Assembly: GCA_903916735.1 (NCBI GenBank)
Contig: CAIWXX010000055.1
Span: 1 to 64,000 of the forward strand
Direction: 5' to 3'
Source of the DNA: an uncultured Acidobacteriota bacterium
Lineage (GTDB): Bacteria; Acidobacteriota; CAIWXX01
Length of the DNA stretch: 64,000 nucleotides
The notes under the pieces are model-generated. The model searched no databases. It saw nothing but the letters and a program-made list of their open reading frames with translations, and was not told where the DNA came from. Of the stretch, positions 8,772 through 17,351 are shown piece by piece. Position 1 is the stretch's first letter. The number at the start of each line of letters is the position of its first letter. Position numbers and translations under genes: made by a program.

Positions 8772-8798
8772 CGCTTCAAATTAAATTTCAAAAATAAT

Positions 8799-8847
8799 TT
8801 GACAAAGCAATTGTTGTATTATACATTAATTGTGTAATGCATTAATG
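8799..8847 (+). promoter_or_regulatory. Promoter and candidate operator of the marR-hgcAB operon
   Basis: A consensus -35 box TTGACA (8799-8804) is followed by AT-rich DNA with TATACA at 8820-8825 (15-bp spacing) or TACATT at 8822 (17-bp spacing). Over and downstream of it lies an inverted repeat, CATTAAT (8824-8830) and ATTAATG (8841-8847), 10 bases apart. This size and position suit autoregulation by a MarR-type dimer encoded by the first gene. Boxes are seen; binding is inferred. Confidence 0.6.
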
Positions 8848-8855
8848 GAGATCGA

Positions 8856-9356
8856 ATGAAAAAGGAAAACATTCAGGAATTCCGCCGGAACCTGAGGCAT
8901 GTCGAACGCGAAGTCGATCGCCAGCTCAAAGCTGAGACCAACTGCTGCGGTGTGACACTCGCCCAGTGCCATGTGCTCATCGAGCTGGGCGAATGCGAAA
9001 CACTGACACTCGCCGCTTTGGCCCGGCGCCTCTGCCTCGACGCCAGTACTCTCAGCCGGACCGTGGACCTCCTCGTCAAGGCTAAGCTGGTGAACCGGGT
9101 GACAAATCCCACCAACCGGCGTTCGGTGGCATTGAGTTTAACGGCGAAGGGCCGGACCAAGGTCAACCGCCTCAACCAGGACTGCAACGCATACTACGGC
9201 AGGATGTTGCATGGGTTGCCGGAACAGAAAAAGGTACTCCTGCTTGACGGCATCAAGCTCGTTGCGGGATTCTTCAGGCAGAGGCAGAACGATAGCTGCT
9301 GCAGTCAACAAGCAACCGGGCTCGCATCCAAGGGGGAAGACCATGGAAGATCCTAA
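8856..9356 (+). CDS. MarR-family transcriptional regulator with conserved-looking cysteines
   Basis: A 166-residue winged-helix protein. The HTH region (LTLAALARRLCLDASTLSRTVDLLVKAKLVNRV) and wing (NPTNRRSVALSLTAKG) are typical MarR. It carries Cys-Cys in TNCCGVTLAQCH plus a third Cys four residues from the wing-helix entry, and another Cys pair near the C-terminus (DSCCSQQ), suggesting thiol- or metal-based sensing. The start has GGAG five to eight bases upstream. The stop lies 14 bases inside hgcA, so the genes are translationally linked and this is very likely the regulator of hgcAB. I recall ArsR- and MarR-type genes upstream of hgcA in other organisms. The ligand could be mercury, arsenic or another thiophile; this is inference. 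Confidence 0.88.
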   Translation: MKKENIQEFRRNLRHVEREVDRQLKAETNCCGVTLAQCHVLIELGECETLTLAALARRLCLDASTLSRTVDLLVKAKLVNRVTNPTNRRSVALSLTAKGRTKVNRLNQDCNAYYGRMLHGLPEQKKVLLLDGIKLVAGFFRQRQNDSCCSQQATGLASKGEDHGRS

Positions 9357-10401
9357 GACCATATCTCCGAAGTGCTGTTGTGGAAAAGCTCAAGAACCAG
9401 CGATCGCTGATCATGCGGGATCCGGAAAAGTGGACCGAGGGACCATTCCCGTGGTGAGCACCACCCTGAGTCTCGCCGATCGGCTGGGCGCCTGGAAAGT
9501 ACGATGGGGCATCAAGCGAGGTCGATACCGAGTCACCCCCGGACTGTATGCGATCGGCCATCCAGGCGATAAGGATGTTGTTCTCGTCTCCTCTAATTAT
9601 AAATTGAGCTTCGATGAGCTGAGGAAAGAGCTCGACGGATTGAATGTCTGGATCCTCGTTCTCGATACGAAGGGCATCAATGTCTGGTGCGCAGCGGGCA
9701 AAGGAACTTTCGGCACCGACGAACTCGTCCGCCGGATCGCCGTGACAGGCCTCCCCGAGGTTGTTTCGCATCGGGCCCTGATCCTGCCTCAACTCTCAGC
9801 ACCCGGCGTCTCAGGATTTGAAGTGAAAAAGCGCTCCGGGTTCGCGGTCATCTTTGGCCCGATTCGAGCGAGAGATATCAAATCATTCCTTGATCATGGC
9901 ATGAAGGCGGATGCTCGGATGAGGAGAGTGACATTCTCCTTCCGGGATCGCCTGAAAGTCGTGCCGGTGGAATTCGTCGGCGCCATGAAGTACTTCATAA
10001 TCTACGCTGCCATCCTGGCAATTTGGCTCTTTGCACGCGGTGGGCTCACCGTCCGATCTCTACGAGACGGATCGTTGCCCTTTCTCGGCGCGGTTCTCAT
10101 CGGGAGTGTCATTACCCCTGTGCTATTGCCCTGGATCCCATTCCGCTCATTCACGCTCAAAGGCTGGGTCATGGGTTTTTTATGGGCTATAGGCCTGAGT
10201 GCCTTCCAGAAAGCCGGCATCCCACTGCTTGCCGGGAATCTTCTGTTGCTCCCCGCCATCGCGGCGTATCTTGCTTTGAATTTCACGGGTTCCACGACAT
10301 TCACTTCGCAAAACGGCGTCAACAAAGAAATCCGGATCTTCGCGCGTCCGATGGCCATCACGGCACTTATTGGAATTGCCCTGCTCATCCTGGGGCGATA
10401 A
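9343..10401 (+). CDS. hgcA: HgcA, corrinoid membrane protein of mercury methylation
   Basis: A 352-residue protein that carries the cobamide methyl group and passes it to Hg(II) to form methylmercury. The diagnostic cap-helix motif NVWCAAGKGTFG is at residues 113-124, with Cys116 as the expected lower axial cobalt ligand. The globular corrinoid-binding part spans about residues 35-205. About five hydrophobic helices follow from residue about 215 to the end, as in all HgcA. A CCC run at residues 11-13 near the N-terminus is extra. The start at 9343, with AGGGGGA upstream, gives a normal length; the open frame continues upstream inside marR but without similarity. hgcB begins nine bases after the stop. 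Known: HgcA and HgcB together are needed and diagnostic for the trait. Confidence 0.95.
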   Translation: MEDPKTISPKCCCGKAQEPAIADHAGSGKVDRGTIPVVSTTLSLADRLGAWKVRWGIKRGRYRVTPGLYAIGHPGDKDVVLVSSNYKLSFDELRKELDGLNVWILVLDTKGINVWCAAGKGTFGTDELVRRIAVTGLPEVVSHRALILPQLSAPGVSGFEVKKRSGFAVIFGPIRARDIKSFLDHGMKADARMRRVTFSFRDRLKVVPVEFVGAMKYFIIYAAILAIWLFARGGLTVRSLRDGSLPFLGAVLIGSVITPVLLPWIPFRSFTLKGWVMGFLWAIGLSAFQKAGIPLLAGNLLLLPAIAAYLALNFTGSTTFTSQNGVNKEIRIFARPMAITALIGIALLILGR

Positions 10402-10410
10402 AGGGAGAAG

Positions 10411-10704
10411 ATGATGAAGTACCTTGCCAATGTCGCTTCATTGAGAATCAACAACGAGAAATGCACCGGTTGCGGTATTTGTTTGGATGTCTGCCCTCAC
10501 GAAGTTTTTTTCATGAACGGCCGTCAGGCAGCCATCCAGGACTTGGATGCATGCATGGAATGCGGGGCTTGCCGAATCAACTGCCCGTTGCATGCGATTG
10601 ATGTCCAAGCGGGAGTCGGCTGTGCGAACGCTATTTTGCGAGGGATGATTCGAGGCACGAGCCCGCAGTGTGGATGCGGGTCCAAGGACGAAACCTGCTG
10701 TTGA
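10411..10704 (+). CDS. hgcB: HgcB, 2[4Fe-4S] ferredoxin of mercury methylation
   Basis: A 97-residue (96 if from the second ATG) ferredoxin that reduces the HgcA corrinoid. The first cluster motif is CTGCGICLDVCP (residues 18-29) and the second CMECGACRINCP (48-59). Beyond them are a single Cys71 in GVGCA and a terminal Cys pair (96-97), matching the extra cysteines known to matter in HgcB, plus CGC at 87-89. GGGAG precedes the start. It is adjacent to hgcA as in nearly all methylators. Ninety bases later the anti-sigma gene begins on the same strand with no clear terminator between. Confidence 0.95.
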   Translation: MMKYLANVASLRINNEKCTGCGICLDVCPHEVFFMNGRQAAIQDLDACMECGACRINCPLHAIDVQAGVGCANAILRGMIRGTSPQCGCGSKDETCC

Positions 10705-10794
10705 AATAGACCGGCGTTGCTATTCCACGCATCGTGCGCGGCCTTCATACCGAAGGATTTTGCCGAGCGGTCCGTTATACTAAGTGTGAAGAGT

Positions 10795-11250
10795 ATGATG
10801 CGCTGCGCAAAGTTTCGTCGGGAGGTGGCCCGGCTTCAGAGCGAAGAAGAACTTGCGGGATGTCCCGCTATGGAGGCGCATATCGAGAGTTGCCAGGGAT
10901 GTGCCGAGGTCCGGCGCCGGCACTTCAGGCTTCTCGACGAACTGAAAACTCCAACGCTATTGCCGGATTTCGACGATTTGTCGCAGCGAATCCTGGATCG
11001 GATCAGCGACCAGTCGAACCCCAACATCCCATTTTGGCAATGGGCCACCGCTGCAGCCATGGTTATTATTGCTCTTGCCCTGGGCTGCTTCTGCGGTCTC
11101 CAAAGCGCCGGAATGTCGATGCCACAGGAGAGCCTCGTGACAACCTATCAGGGAACTCTCTCTATCAGCCCCTCTGACACCATTGAAATGGCCTACTTGG
11201 AGTTCGGTGGTTCCGCCGCCCCATCGGCCATTATGAGGAAGGAACCATGA
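10795..11250 (+). CDS. Zinc-finger anti-sigma factor, membrane-anchored
   Basis: A 151-residue protein starting at the ATG at 10795 (or 10798). The N-terminal part holds the anti-sigma zinc motif His-x3-Cys-x2-Cys (HIESCQGC, residues about 29-36). A single membrane helix (WATAAAMVIIALALGCFCGL) lies at about residues 84-103, followed by a short periplasmic tail. It would hold an ECF sigma factor inactive until a periplasmic signal arrives. The open frame reaches 10717 but upstream residues look unrelated. Its stop overlaps the next gene by ATGA. The cognate sigma gene is not adjacent; the ECF sigma factor at 92-643 is the only candidate in the window. Confidence 0.82.
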   Translation: MMRCAKFRREVARLQSEEELAGCPAMEAHIESCQGCAEVRRRHFRLLDELKTPTLLPDFDDLSQRILDRISDQSNPNIPFWQWATAAAMVIIALALGCFCGLQSAGMSMPQESLVTTYQGTLSISPSDTIEMAYLEFGGSAAPSAIMRKEP

Positions 11251-11696
11251 GACGAATTTGGCGAAACGCCTTGCTGCTGGCATCTCTCGGCCTGAATATA
11301 GGGTTTGTATCCACATTTGTCTTCCACAAGTTCCGGTACGGACAGCAGCGTTCTTTTCCGGACCTGCAGATGTCGCCGCAGGCGAAAGCGCAATTTGATG
11401 CAAATTTCTCCGCCTTCCGGGGGCGAATGGATGCACTGGATCAGGAGCTCCATGCCGAGAGGGCCAGGCTGATGGATTTGTTGGCAACAGAAAGCCCTTC
11501 ACCCGAGGCCATTCACACACAACAGGAAAAGATATCTGCTGTGAATGATCGAATCCTCCAAACCTTCACAGACCATCTTCTGAATCAGAAGCGCCTTCTC
11601 CAACCGCAAGAACAGCGTCATTTCTTCGACTTTGTCCAACATCATCATGAACGGGATCGTCGATCACTACAATCCATAGAGGAGAAGCACCCATAA
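11247..11696 (+). CDS. Periplasmic heavy-metal sensor / Spy-CpxP-like protein
   Basis: A 149-residue protein with an N-terminal membrane/signal helix (LLLASLGLNIGFVSTFVF) and an all-helical periplasmic part. The order anti-sigma factor then Spy/CnrX-like protein is typical of metal- or envelope-stress sigma systems such as cnrYXH. The last helix has LLQPQEQRHFFDFVQHHHERD, where the His run may bind metal. It probably relays periplasmic metal or misfolding to the anti-sigma factor. It overlaps the anti-sigma gene by four bases and the TolC gene by one. No canonical LTxxQ motif is present, so the family call rests on size, helix pattern and position. Confidence 0.78.
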   Translation: MRRIWRNALLLASLGLNIGFVSTFVFHKFRYGQQRSFPDLQMSPQAKAQFDANFSAFRGRMDALDQELHAERARLMDLLATESPSPEAIHTQQEKISAVNDRILQTFTDHLLNQKRLLQPQEQRHFFDFVQHHHERDRRSLQSIEEKHP

Positions 11697-13063
11697 TGAT
11701 ATCAACCAAGCACAGCGCTCAAATGATACTCGGCCTCACCGTTGGCTTGTTCTTGAGCGTCTTCGTTTGCCGGGCGGCAACCCCCGCGCCCGACCATCCT
11801 CTATCCCTCAAGGAGTGTGTGCGATTTGCGATTGAACAAAATCCGAGTGCCGCTTCAGCTCTTCATTCAGGCCGCGCCGCAATGGCAAGAGTCGGGATCA
11901 GCCGTTCTGCGTTGTGGCCCACACTGGGAATCACGGGCGCGCTCTCGGAATCATACTCTCGGCCTCCGAGCGGATCCGGCAGTGGAGGGAATAACGGTCT
12001 GACCTCATCCAGTGCGACTTTTTCAGGCCAATACATGCTTTGGGACTCGGGCCTCCGGAAAGCCGGCCTGGGGGGCGCGCAAGCATCATACGAAGCGACG
12101 GACGCCGGCTACGCGACAACGGTCCAGGACCTCGCTGTGTCGGTGGATACCAATTACTTTTTTTTGCAGGGCGCCGAATGGATTCTGCAGATAGCACAAG
12201 AAACGCTGAAGCAAGCCGACTTTCATTTGGACATGGCCAAGGCTCGAAACGACGTGGGGCTTTCACCTCGCTCTGATATGCTGAAAGCCATGACGGCCCA
12301 AGCTGATGCCAAGCTTCAAGTCATCCATGCTGAAAGCACTGTGACCAGCACACGATCAAATCTGGCGGTGTTGATGGGCTTCTCTGCGGATACGCAGATC
12401 CAGATTGAGGATGCAGAACGAGAGGCACGGCTCCCTGAGCTGCCTGACTGGGCTTCAGGCTGGCAGCGCGCTCAAGCCACTTTGCCTGAACTCCGCGCGG
12501 CCACACAAATGGCTGAGGCATACCGATTCGCATATCTGGGAGCCAAGGCGCTATTCAAACCGTCGGTAACTGTGAACGGCAGCGCAGGAGTGTCAGGTTC
12601 CGATGAATGGCCTGACAGAGACCAATGGAGGATCGGCTTGAATCTCAATATTCCCATCTTCACCGGCTACGAGAATAAATATCAGATCATTCAGAGTCGC
12701 GAAGCCTGGGAGAGCAGCAAGGCAGATCTCCAGAATGCCCTGCTCAATGCTGAAAGAGCGGCTTATGAAGCTAGAATTTCGCTCGCCGAAGCGCTTCAAT
12801 CCGTGTCCGCCGCTGAAGCCTTTGTCGCCAGCGCTCAAGAGAACATGGACGTCGCTGAGGGCCAATACAAGAACGGCCTGGGATCCATGCTCGACATCGT
12901 GGACGCGACAACATCGCTCGAATCAGCCAAGCTTCGACTCATATCGGCCCGCCTCTCAGTCGCCACGACACGCGCGGCATGGGAACGAGCCACAGGAGAA
13001 AACCTGCTGGAGGACATCGTCGTTCCCTCCACCTCCACTCAACTCACCGTTGGAGACAAGTAG
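11696..13063 (+). CDS. TolC-family outer-membrane efflux protein
   Basis: A 455-residue outer-membrane channel subunit. A signal peptide (residues about 1-29, ending VCRAA) is followed by two repeats of the outer-membrane efflux domain rich in long amphipathic helices (e.g. LSLKECVRFAIEQNPSA near residue 37 and IPIFTGYENKYQI in the second half). Length is normal. It is the exit duct of the tripartite exporter encoded by the next four genes. It overlaps the Spy-like gene by one base and is two bases from the adaptor gene, so the operon is tight. Confidence 0.93.
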   Translation: MISTKHSAQMILGLTVGLFLSVFVCRAATPAPDHPLSLKECVRFAIEQNPSAASALHSGRAAMARVGISRSALWPTLGITGALSESYSRPPSGSGSGGNNGLTSSSATFSGQYMLWDSGLRKAGLGGAQASYEATDAGYATTVQDLAVSVDTNYFFLQGAEWILQIAQETLKQADFHLDMAKARNDVGLSPRSDMLKAMTAQADAKLQVIHAESTVTSTRSNLAVLMGFSADTQIQIEDAEREARLPELPDWASGWQRAQATLPELRAATQMAEAYRFAYLGAKALFKPSVTVNGSAGVSGSDEWPDRDQWRIGLNLNIPIFTGYENKYQIIQSREAWESSKADLQNALLNAERAAYEARISLAEALQSVSAAEAFVASAQENMDVAEGQYKNGLGSMLDIVDATTSLESAKLRLISARLSVATTRAAWERATGENLLEDIVVPSTSTQLTVGDK

Positions 13064-13065
13064 AC

Positions 13066-14139
13066 ATGACTGCCCATTTAACAAAGACACTCACCATCGC
13101 GACACTCATTCTCGGCATCCTTCCGGTCGCCTGCAAAAATGCCGGGAAAACCGGCGGGAATACAGGGGGGATCCTTGTCGCCGCCAAGATGATGGACCTC
13201 CCCTCCCAGGTCATTGCCACAGGAACCGTGAACCCTCGCGTTGGAGCCCAGGTCAAAGTCGGGCCCAGGGCGTCAGGGCGCCTGGAACATCTCAACGTGC
13301 AGGTCGGAGACACAGTCAAAAAGGGACAGGTCCTGGCGATCCTCGAGCAGAACGATCTGCAGGCTAATGTCGACAAAGCAGAAGCAGCGCTCAAGGATGT
13401 CGAGGCGGCGGCTCGCTATGCCGAGGCCAATTATCAGCGGATGAAAGAGCTCCTCCCGAAAGGCTATATCTCCCAGGATGCCGTCGACGCGGCACTCAAG
13501 GCTCGTGATAGCGCCCTGGCGCAGATCAAGAACTCGCAAGCATCCTTGAACTTCTCCAAAGTCCAGTTGTCGTACGCAACTGTGACGGCTCCGATCTCCG
13601 GCATTGTCGGATCAGTTTCAACACAGGAAGGCGAGACGGTTGCATCAAGCTTCAGTGTGTCGACCTTCGTCACAATCATCGACCTCGGTCGCCTGGAGGT
13701 GGATGCCTACGTGGACGAAGTTGATATCGGCGGCGTGAAAATCGGTCAAACAGCAACATTCACTGTCGATGCCTTCCCGGATAAAGTCTTCAATGGCGTT
13801 GTGGAAGCCATATACCCGCAAGCCATCATTCAGGATAATGTCGTCAATTACGACGTCATCATAAAGATTACCGAGCCGTTCGAAGGGCTCCTGCGGCCCA
13901 CAATGACAGCCTCGGTGAACATCAATCTGGATTCCTTGAAAGGGGTCCTGGTGATTCCGGTTAAAGCCGTCAAGCATGAAGGCGGCAAGGCATTTGTCAT
14001 GGTACCCGCAGATAAGGGCTACACTCAAAGACCCGTGACACTGGGCCGCGAATCCGGCGATTTCGTGCAGGTCAAAGCCGGTCTGTCGCAGGGCGATAAG
14101 GTGCTCGTGGCCGGTAACGGTCAGGGCGCCGAGACATAG
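13066..14139 (+). CDS. Periplasmic adaptor (membrane fusion protein, MacA/HlyD type), probable lipoprotein
   Basis: A 357-residue efflux adaptor. The frame is open further upstream, but the ATG at 13066, two bases after the tolC stop, gives a proper signal sequence ending LPVACKNAG, a possible though atypical lipobox. Order: first half of the lipoyl-like domain (VQVGDTVKKGQVLAILE), coiled-coil hairpin with DLQANVDKAEAALKDVEAAA, second lipoyl half (ATVTAPISGIVG), beta-barrel and membrane-proximal domains. It bridges the MacB-like transporter and the TolC-like protein. Confidence 0.92.
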   Translation: MTAHLTKTLTIATLILGILPVACKNAGKTGGNTGGILVAAKMMDLPSQVIATGTVNPRVGAQVKVGPRASGRLEHLNVQVGDTVKKGQVLAILEQNDLQANVDKAEAALKDVEAAARYAEANYQRMKELLPKGYISQDAVDAALKARDSALAQIKNSQASLNFSKVQLSYATVTAPISGIVGSVSTQEGETVASSFSVSTFVTIIDLGRLEVDAYVDEVDIGGVKIGQTATFTVDAFPDKVFNGVVEAIYPQAIIQDNVVNYDVIIKITEPFEGLLRPTMTASVNINLDSLKGVLVIPVKAVKHEGGKAFVMVPADKGYTQRPVTLGRESGDFVQVKAGLSQGDKVLVAGNGQGAET

Positions 14140-14141
14140 AT

Positions 14142-14822
14142 ATGATCGAACTCAGCGGCATCGAGAAAACGTATCATACAGGTGGAGTGGACACGCCCGT
14201 TCTCCATGGGATTAATATCTCGATCGAAGAAGGCGAGTTCGTGGCGCTCATGGGGCCGTCGGGGACCGGCAAGAGCACGCTCATGAATATTTTGGGGCTC
14301 CTTGATCGGCCGACGGCAGGTGTCTACAAACTCGCCGGTCAGGACCTCACCAAACTCGACGACAACAAGTTAAGCACGATCCGGAATAAACGGGTGGGAT
14401 TTGTTTTCCAGCTCTTTCATCTGCTGCCGCGCGTGAGTGTCCTGCAGAATGTTCTGCTTCCATTTCTTTACACCGACCCCTATCCGACCGACGCCAGGGA
14501 CCGAGCTCAATCACTGCTCAAGGGCGTGGGTCTTCAGGATCGTATGTACTTTAAGCCCAATGCTCTCTCGGGCGGGCAACAGCAGCGAGTCGCCATTGCG
14601 AGGGCTCTCGTCAACGAACCCGCCTTGATCCTGGCGGACGAACCGACAGGGAATCTGGATTCGGTGGCCAGCCAGGAGATTTTGGAAATTTTCGATCGTA
14701 TTCATGCACAAGGACGGACCATCGTTATGGTGACCCATGAAGCCGAGATCGCAGCTCATGCCAGCCGGGTCATCACACTCAAGGACGGCTGTATCGCTTC
14801 AGATGAGAAAAGAGGGTCATGA
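14142..14822 (+). CDS. MacB-like ABC transporter ATPase
   Basis: A 226-residue LolD/MacB-type ATPase. Walker [10 protein letters not shown] at residues 39-47, signature LSGGQQQR, Walker [13 protein letters not shown] and the switch His in VTHEAE are all intact. It powers the two permeases that follow. Start two bases after the adaptor stop; the stop overlaps permease 1 by ATGA. In classical MacB the ATPase and permease are one chain; here they are separate genes. Confidence 0.95.
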   Translation: MIELSGIEKTYHTGGVDTPVLHGINISIEEGEFVALMGPSGTGKSTLMNILGLLDRPTAGVYKLAGQDLTKLDDNKLSTIRNKRVGFVFQLFHLLPRVSVLQNVLLPFLYTDPYPTDARDRAQSLLKGVGLQDRMYFKPNALSGGQQQRVAIARALVNEPALILADEPTGNLDSVASQEILEIFDRIHAQGRTIVMVTHEAEIAAHASRVITLKDGCIASDEKRGS

Positions 14823-16036
14823 GAATATTTCGTGTCAGCAGGCAAGCTGGGAGCGCCCTCTGGAGTCAGAAGGGGAAAGCATTCCTGATGTTGCTGGGGA
14901 TCGCCGTCGGCATCATGCTTCTGACGGCCGTTGTGGGGCTCAGCCAGGGAGTCGAGAAGCGCATCTCGGAGATCACTGCTCTATTCGGCCCCCGGGCCAT
15001 TGTCATCCAGGCGGGCGGCGGACGATTCGGTGGACCAGGCGATCGGAGTGCCTCTTCATCGACTCTGAAGCTGGAGGATGCCATGGCCATCAGGAATCGA
15101 TTATCCGAGCGAGCTGTTGTCGCTGCTGCGTTTGTCACGGATGACATTCCGATAAAGTCGGGAGACACCAACGCCCAGACGGACGTCATGGCCGCGGATC
15201 CCAACTTCCCGCAGGCCTATGATTGGTACGTGGCTTCAGGGGATCCTCTGGATGAAGATGATGAACGTGCCATGTCGCGCGTCTGTGTGCTTGGAGCCAC
15301 CATTGCGCGCAATTTCTTTCCGGAGCAGGACCCTGTAGGCCAGCGCATCATGATCAACAGGGTCTGGTTTACAGTCAAGGGAGTCCTCACTTCGCGCGGC
15401 ACTAACGCCATGGGATTCGATATGGATGACCGGCTGTGGATTCCGCTATCGACAGGGATGCGACGTGTCTTCCATCAAGATTACATCCGGAATATCCGGC
15501 TGAATGTCCGGAGTGCGGATGATGTGGCAGCCGTCACTGATGAGGCGACGAATCTCTTGCGGGACCGTCACCATATCCGTACGCCCGAAGAGGATGATTT
15601 CCGGCTGCGAACTCCCGATTTCATCGCGCAGCGCGTGAGGAGCATGGCCAGAACTACGGAATTGGTCGGGGCCGCGCTGGCGACTGTCGCCCTCATCGTC
15701 GGAGGTGTCGTCCTGATGAACATCCTGCTGCTCTCACTGAGTGAGCGCATCCCCGAGATCGGATTGAAGCGGGCCCTCGGCGCCAGCCAGCATGACATTT
15801 TTGCGGAGTTCCTGGCGGAATCTATCATCGTCAGCCTCATGGGTATGGCGCTGGGAGTTCTTCTGGGACTTGTGCCGGTCTTCCTGATCCCCAAGCTATT
15901 CCCTCTGATGCCGATGGCTGTCACATGGCGGACATTCGCATACGCAGCGCTCTTCTCCTCCTTCGTTGGAGGAATTTTCGGAGTGCAACCAGCACGGCGA
16001 GCTGCGCGACTGGATCCTGTTGAGGCTCTGAGATGA
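14819..16036 (+). CDS. MacB-like ABC permease 1 (MacB_PCD/FtsX)
   Basis: A 405-residue permease with one N-terminal helix (AFLMLLGIAVGIMLLTAVVG), a large periplasmic domain (about residues 45-270) and three C-terminal helices of the FtsX domain containing the EIGLKRALGAS coupling motif. It overlaps the ATPase gene and permease 2 by four bases each. Probably half of a heterodimer with permease 2. Substrate unknown. Confidence 0.92.
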   Translation: MRIFRVSRQAGSALWSQKGKAFLMLLGIAVGIMLLTAVVGLSQGVEKRISEITALFGPRAIVIQAGGGRFGGPGDRSASSSTLKLEDAMAIRNRLSERAVVAAAFVTDDIPIKSGDTNAQTDVMAADPNFPQAYDWYVASGDPLDEDDERAMSRVCVLGATIARNFFPEQDPVGQRIMINRVWFTVKGVLTSRGTNAMGFDMDDRLWIPLSTGMRRVFHQDYIRNIRLNVRSADDVAAVTDEATNLLRDRHHIRTPEEDDFRLRTPDFIAQRVRSMARTTELVGAALATVALIVGGVVLMNILLLSLSERIPEIGLKRALGASQHDIFAEFLAESIIVSLMGMALGVLLGLVPVFLIPKLFPLMPMAVTWRTFAYAALFSSFVGGIFGVQPARRAARLDPVEALR

Positions 16037-17256
16037 ATCTGACACGGACGATTGTTATTTCGCTCGATGTTTTGCTGGGGCATAAGCTCAGGACTCTGTT
16101 GTCCTGTGGAGGCATCGCTATCGGCGTGGCTGCGGTCGTGCTGATGGTGGGGGCCGGCCAGGCAGCGGAGGAAGATGTGGTCGGCAAAGTGCGGAGCATG
16201 GGCACCAATTTGCTGCTCGTGCAGGCCGGCCGTTTTCGGGCATTCGGAGGCCGCACGCATCAGGTGGCGACGTATACGACCCTCACACCAACGGATGCTC
16301 GCATCATCGAGCGAAAAGCTCCGGGCGCCTCTCTGGCATGCGGGTTTGTCCAACGTGGAGTCATGGCGCGTTATCAGGGAGTTCGCACGCGGACATCGCT
16401 GGCAGGCGCCGACCCGGAGATTTTCGCTATCCGAGGCATAGCGGCCGATCGAGGCAAGCTTTTCACCGACTTGGATGAGAAGTCGATGGCCAGAGTGGCT
16501 GTGGTCGGGCCGACCGTCGTGACAAATATCTTCAATGGCGCCGACCCCATCGGCCAGACACTGGAAATCAACAAGGTTCTCTTCAAGGTTATCGGCGTCG
16601 CATCCGCTCGCGGCCAGGATCTCTCCGGCAACGATCAGGATGACATCATCTATGCGCCCCTTTCCGCTGCCATGGTGCGGGTGTTTCACGTCACTTATCT
16701 GCAGAGCATTTTGGTGCAGGCAGATGGGCCGGAATCAATGCAGACACTCCCTGATGAAATGACTCCTCTGCTGCGAAGAAGCCACAGGCTCAAGCCTGAT
16801 AAGGACGATGATTTCACGATTCAGGATCAGGCACAGATCATGCAGTCGGAGCAGGAGACGAGCCAGGCGTTTACGGTGCTGATTGGGAGTGTGGCAGGCG
16901 TGTCGCTCTTCACGGGTGGTGTGGGCATCCTGGCCGTCATGCTGATTTCAATCCGGGAGCGGACGCGAGAGATCGGCCTGAGGCGCGCCCTCGGAGCTCG
17001 CCGGCGCGACATCCTCTACCAATTCCTTCTGGAAGCAGGCACACTGGCCGGCATGGGCGGCGTTTCCGGAATCATGATAGGGCTGGGAGGTAACATCCTC
17101 ACCTGCCGGATCGCAGGCTGGCCCGTCGTCTGGCCATGGAACGCGACGCTCTACGCCTTCGGCATCTCGGTTGCGATGGGGATTCTCTTCGGGCTTTATC
17201 CCGCCCGCAAAGCCGCTCGCCTCGAACCCGCGACCGCACTGCACGCGGCGGGGTAG
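16033..17256 (+). CDS. MacB-like ABC permease 2 (MacB_PCD/FtsX)
   Basis: A 407-residue homologue of permease 1 with the same plan: N-terminal helix (LLSCGGIAIGVAAVVLMVGA), periplasmic domain, then an FtsX domain with TREIGLRRALGARRRDI. The two differ widely, which suggests an old duplication and an asymmetric transporter. Last gene of the unit; it converges on guaA, whose end is 95 bp away. Confidence 0.92.
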   Translation: MNLTRTIVISLDVLLGHKLRTLLSCGGIAIGVAAVVLMVGAGQAAEEDVVGKVRSMGTNLLLVQAGRFRAFGGRTHQVATYTTLTPTDARIIERKAPGASLACGFVQRGVMARYQGVRTRTSLAGADPEIFAIRGIAADRGKLFTDLDEKSMARVAVVGPTVVTNIFNGADPIGQTLEINKVLFKVIGVASARGQDLSGNDQDDIIYAPLSAAMVRVFHVTYLQSILVQADGPESMQTLPDEMTPLLRRSHRLKPDKDDDFTIQDQAQIMQSEQETSQAFTVLIGSVAGVSLFTGGVGILAVMLISIRERTREIGLRRALGARRRDILYQFLLEAGTLAGMGGVSGIMIGLGGNILTCRIAGWPVVWPWNATLYAFGISVAMGILFGLYPARKAARLEPATALHAAG

Positions 17257-17351
17257 CCGGCATACAACAGGTCGCCAATGCCGAAAGCTTGATGTGGAAT
17301 CAAGCCCGTGACAAGCCGTTGCTGAGGATGCCCTCCAGATCCATGGGGTGG

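Noticed and set aside
15568-16689. Long minus-strand open frame (373 codons) inside the MacB-like permease genes
   Set aside because: It is antisense to two well-supported permeases, spans their junction and shows no domain features.
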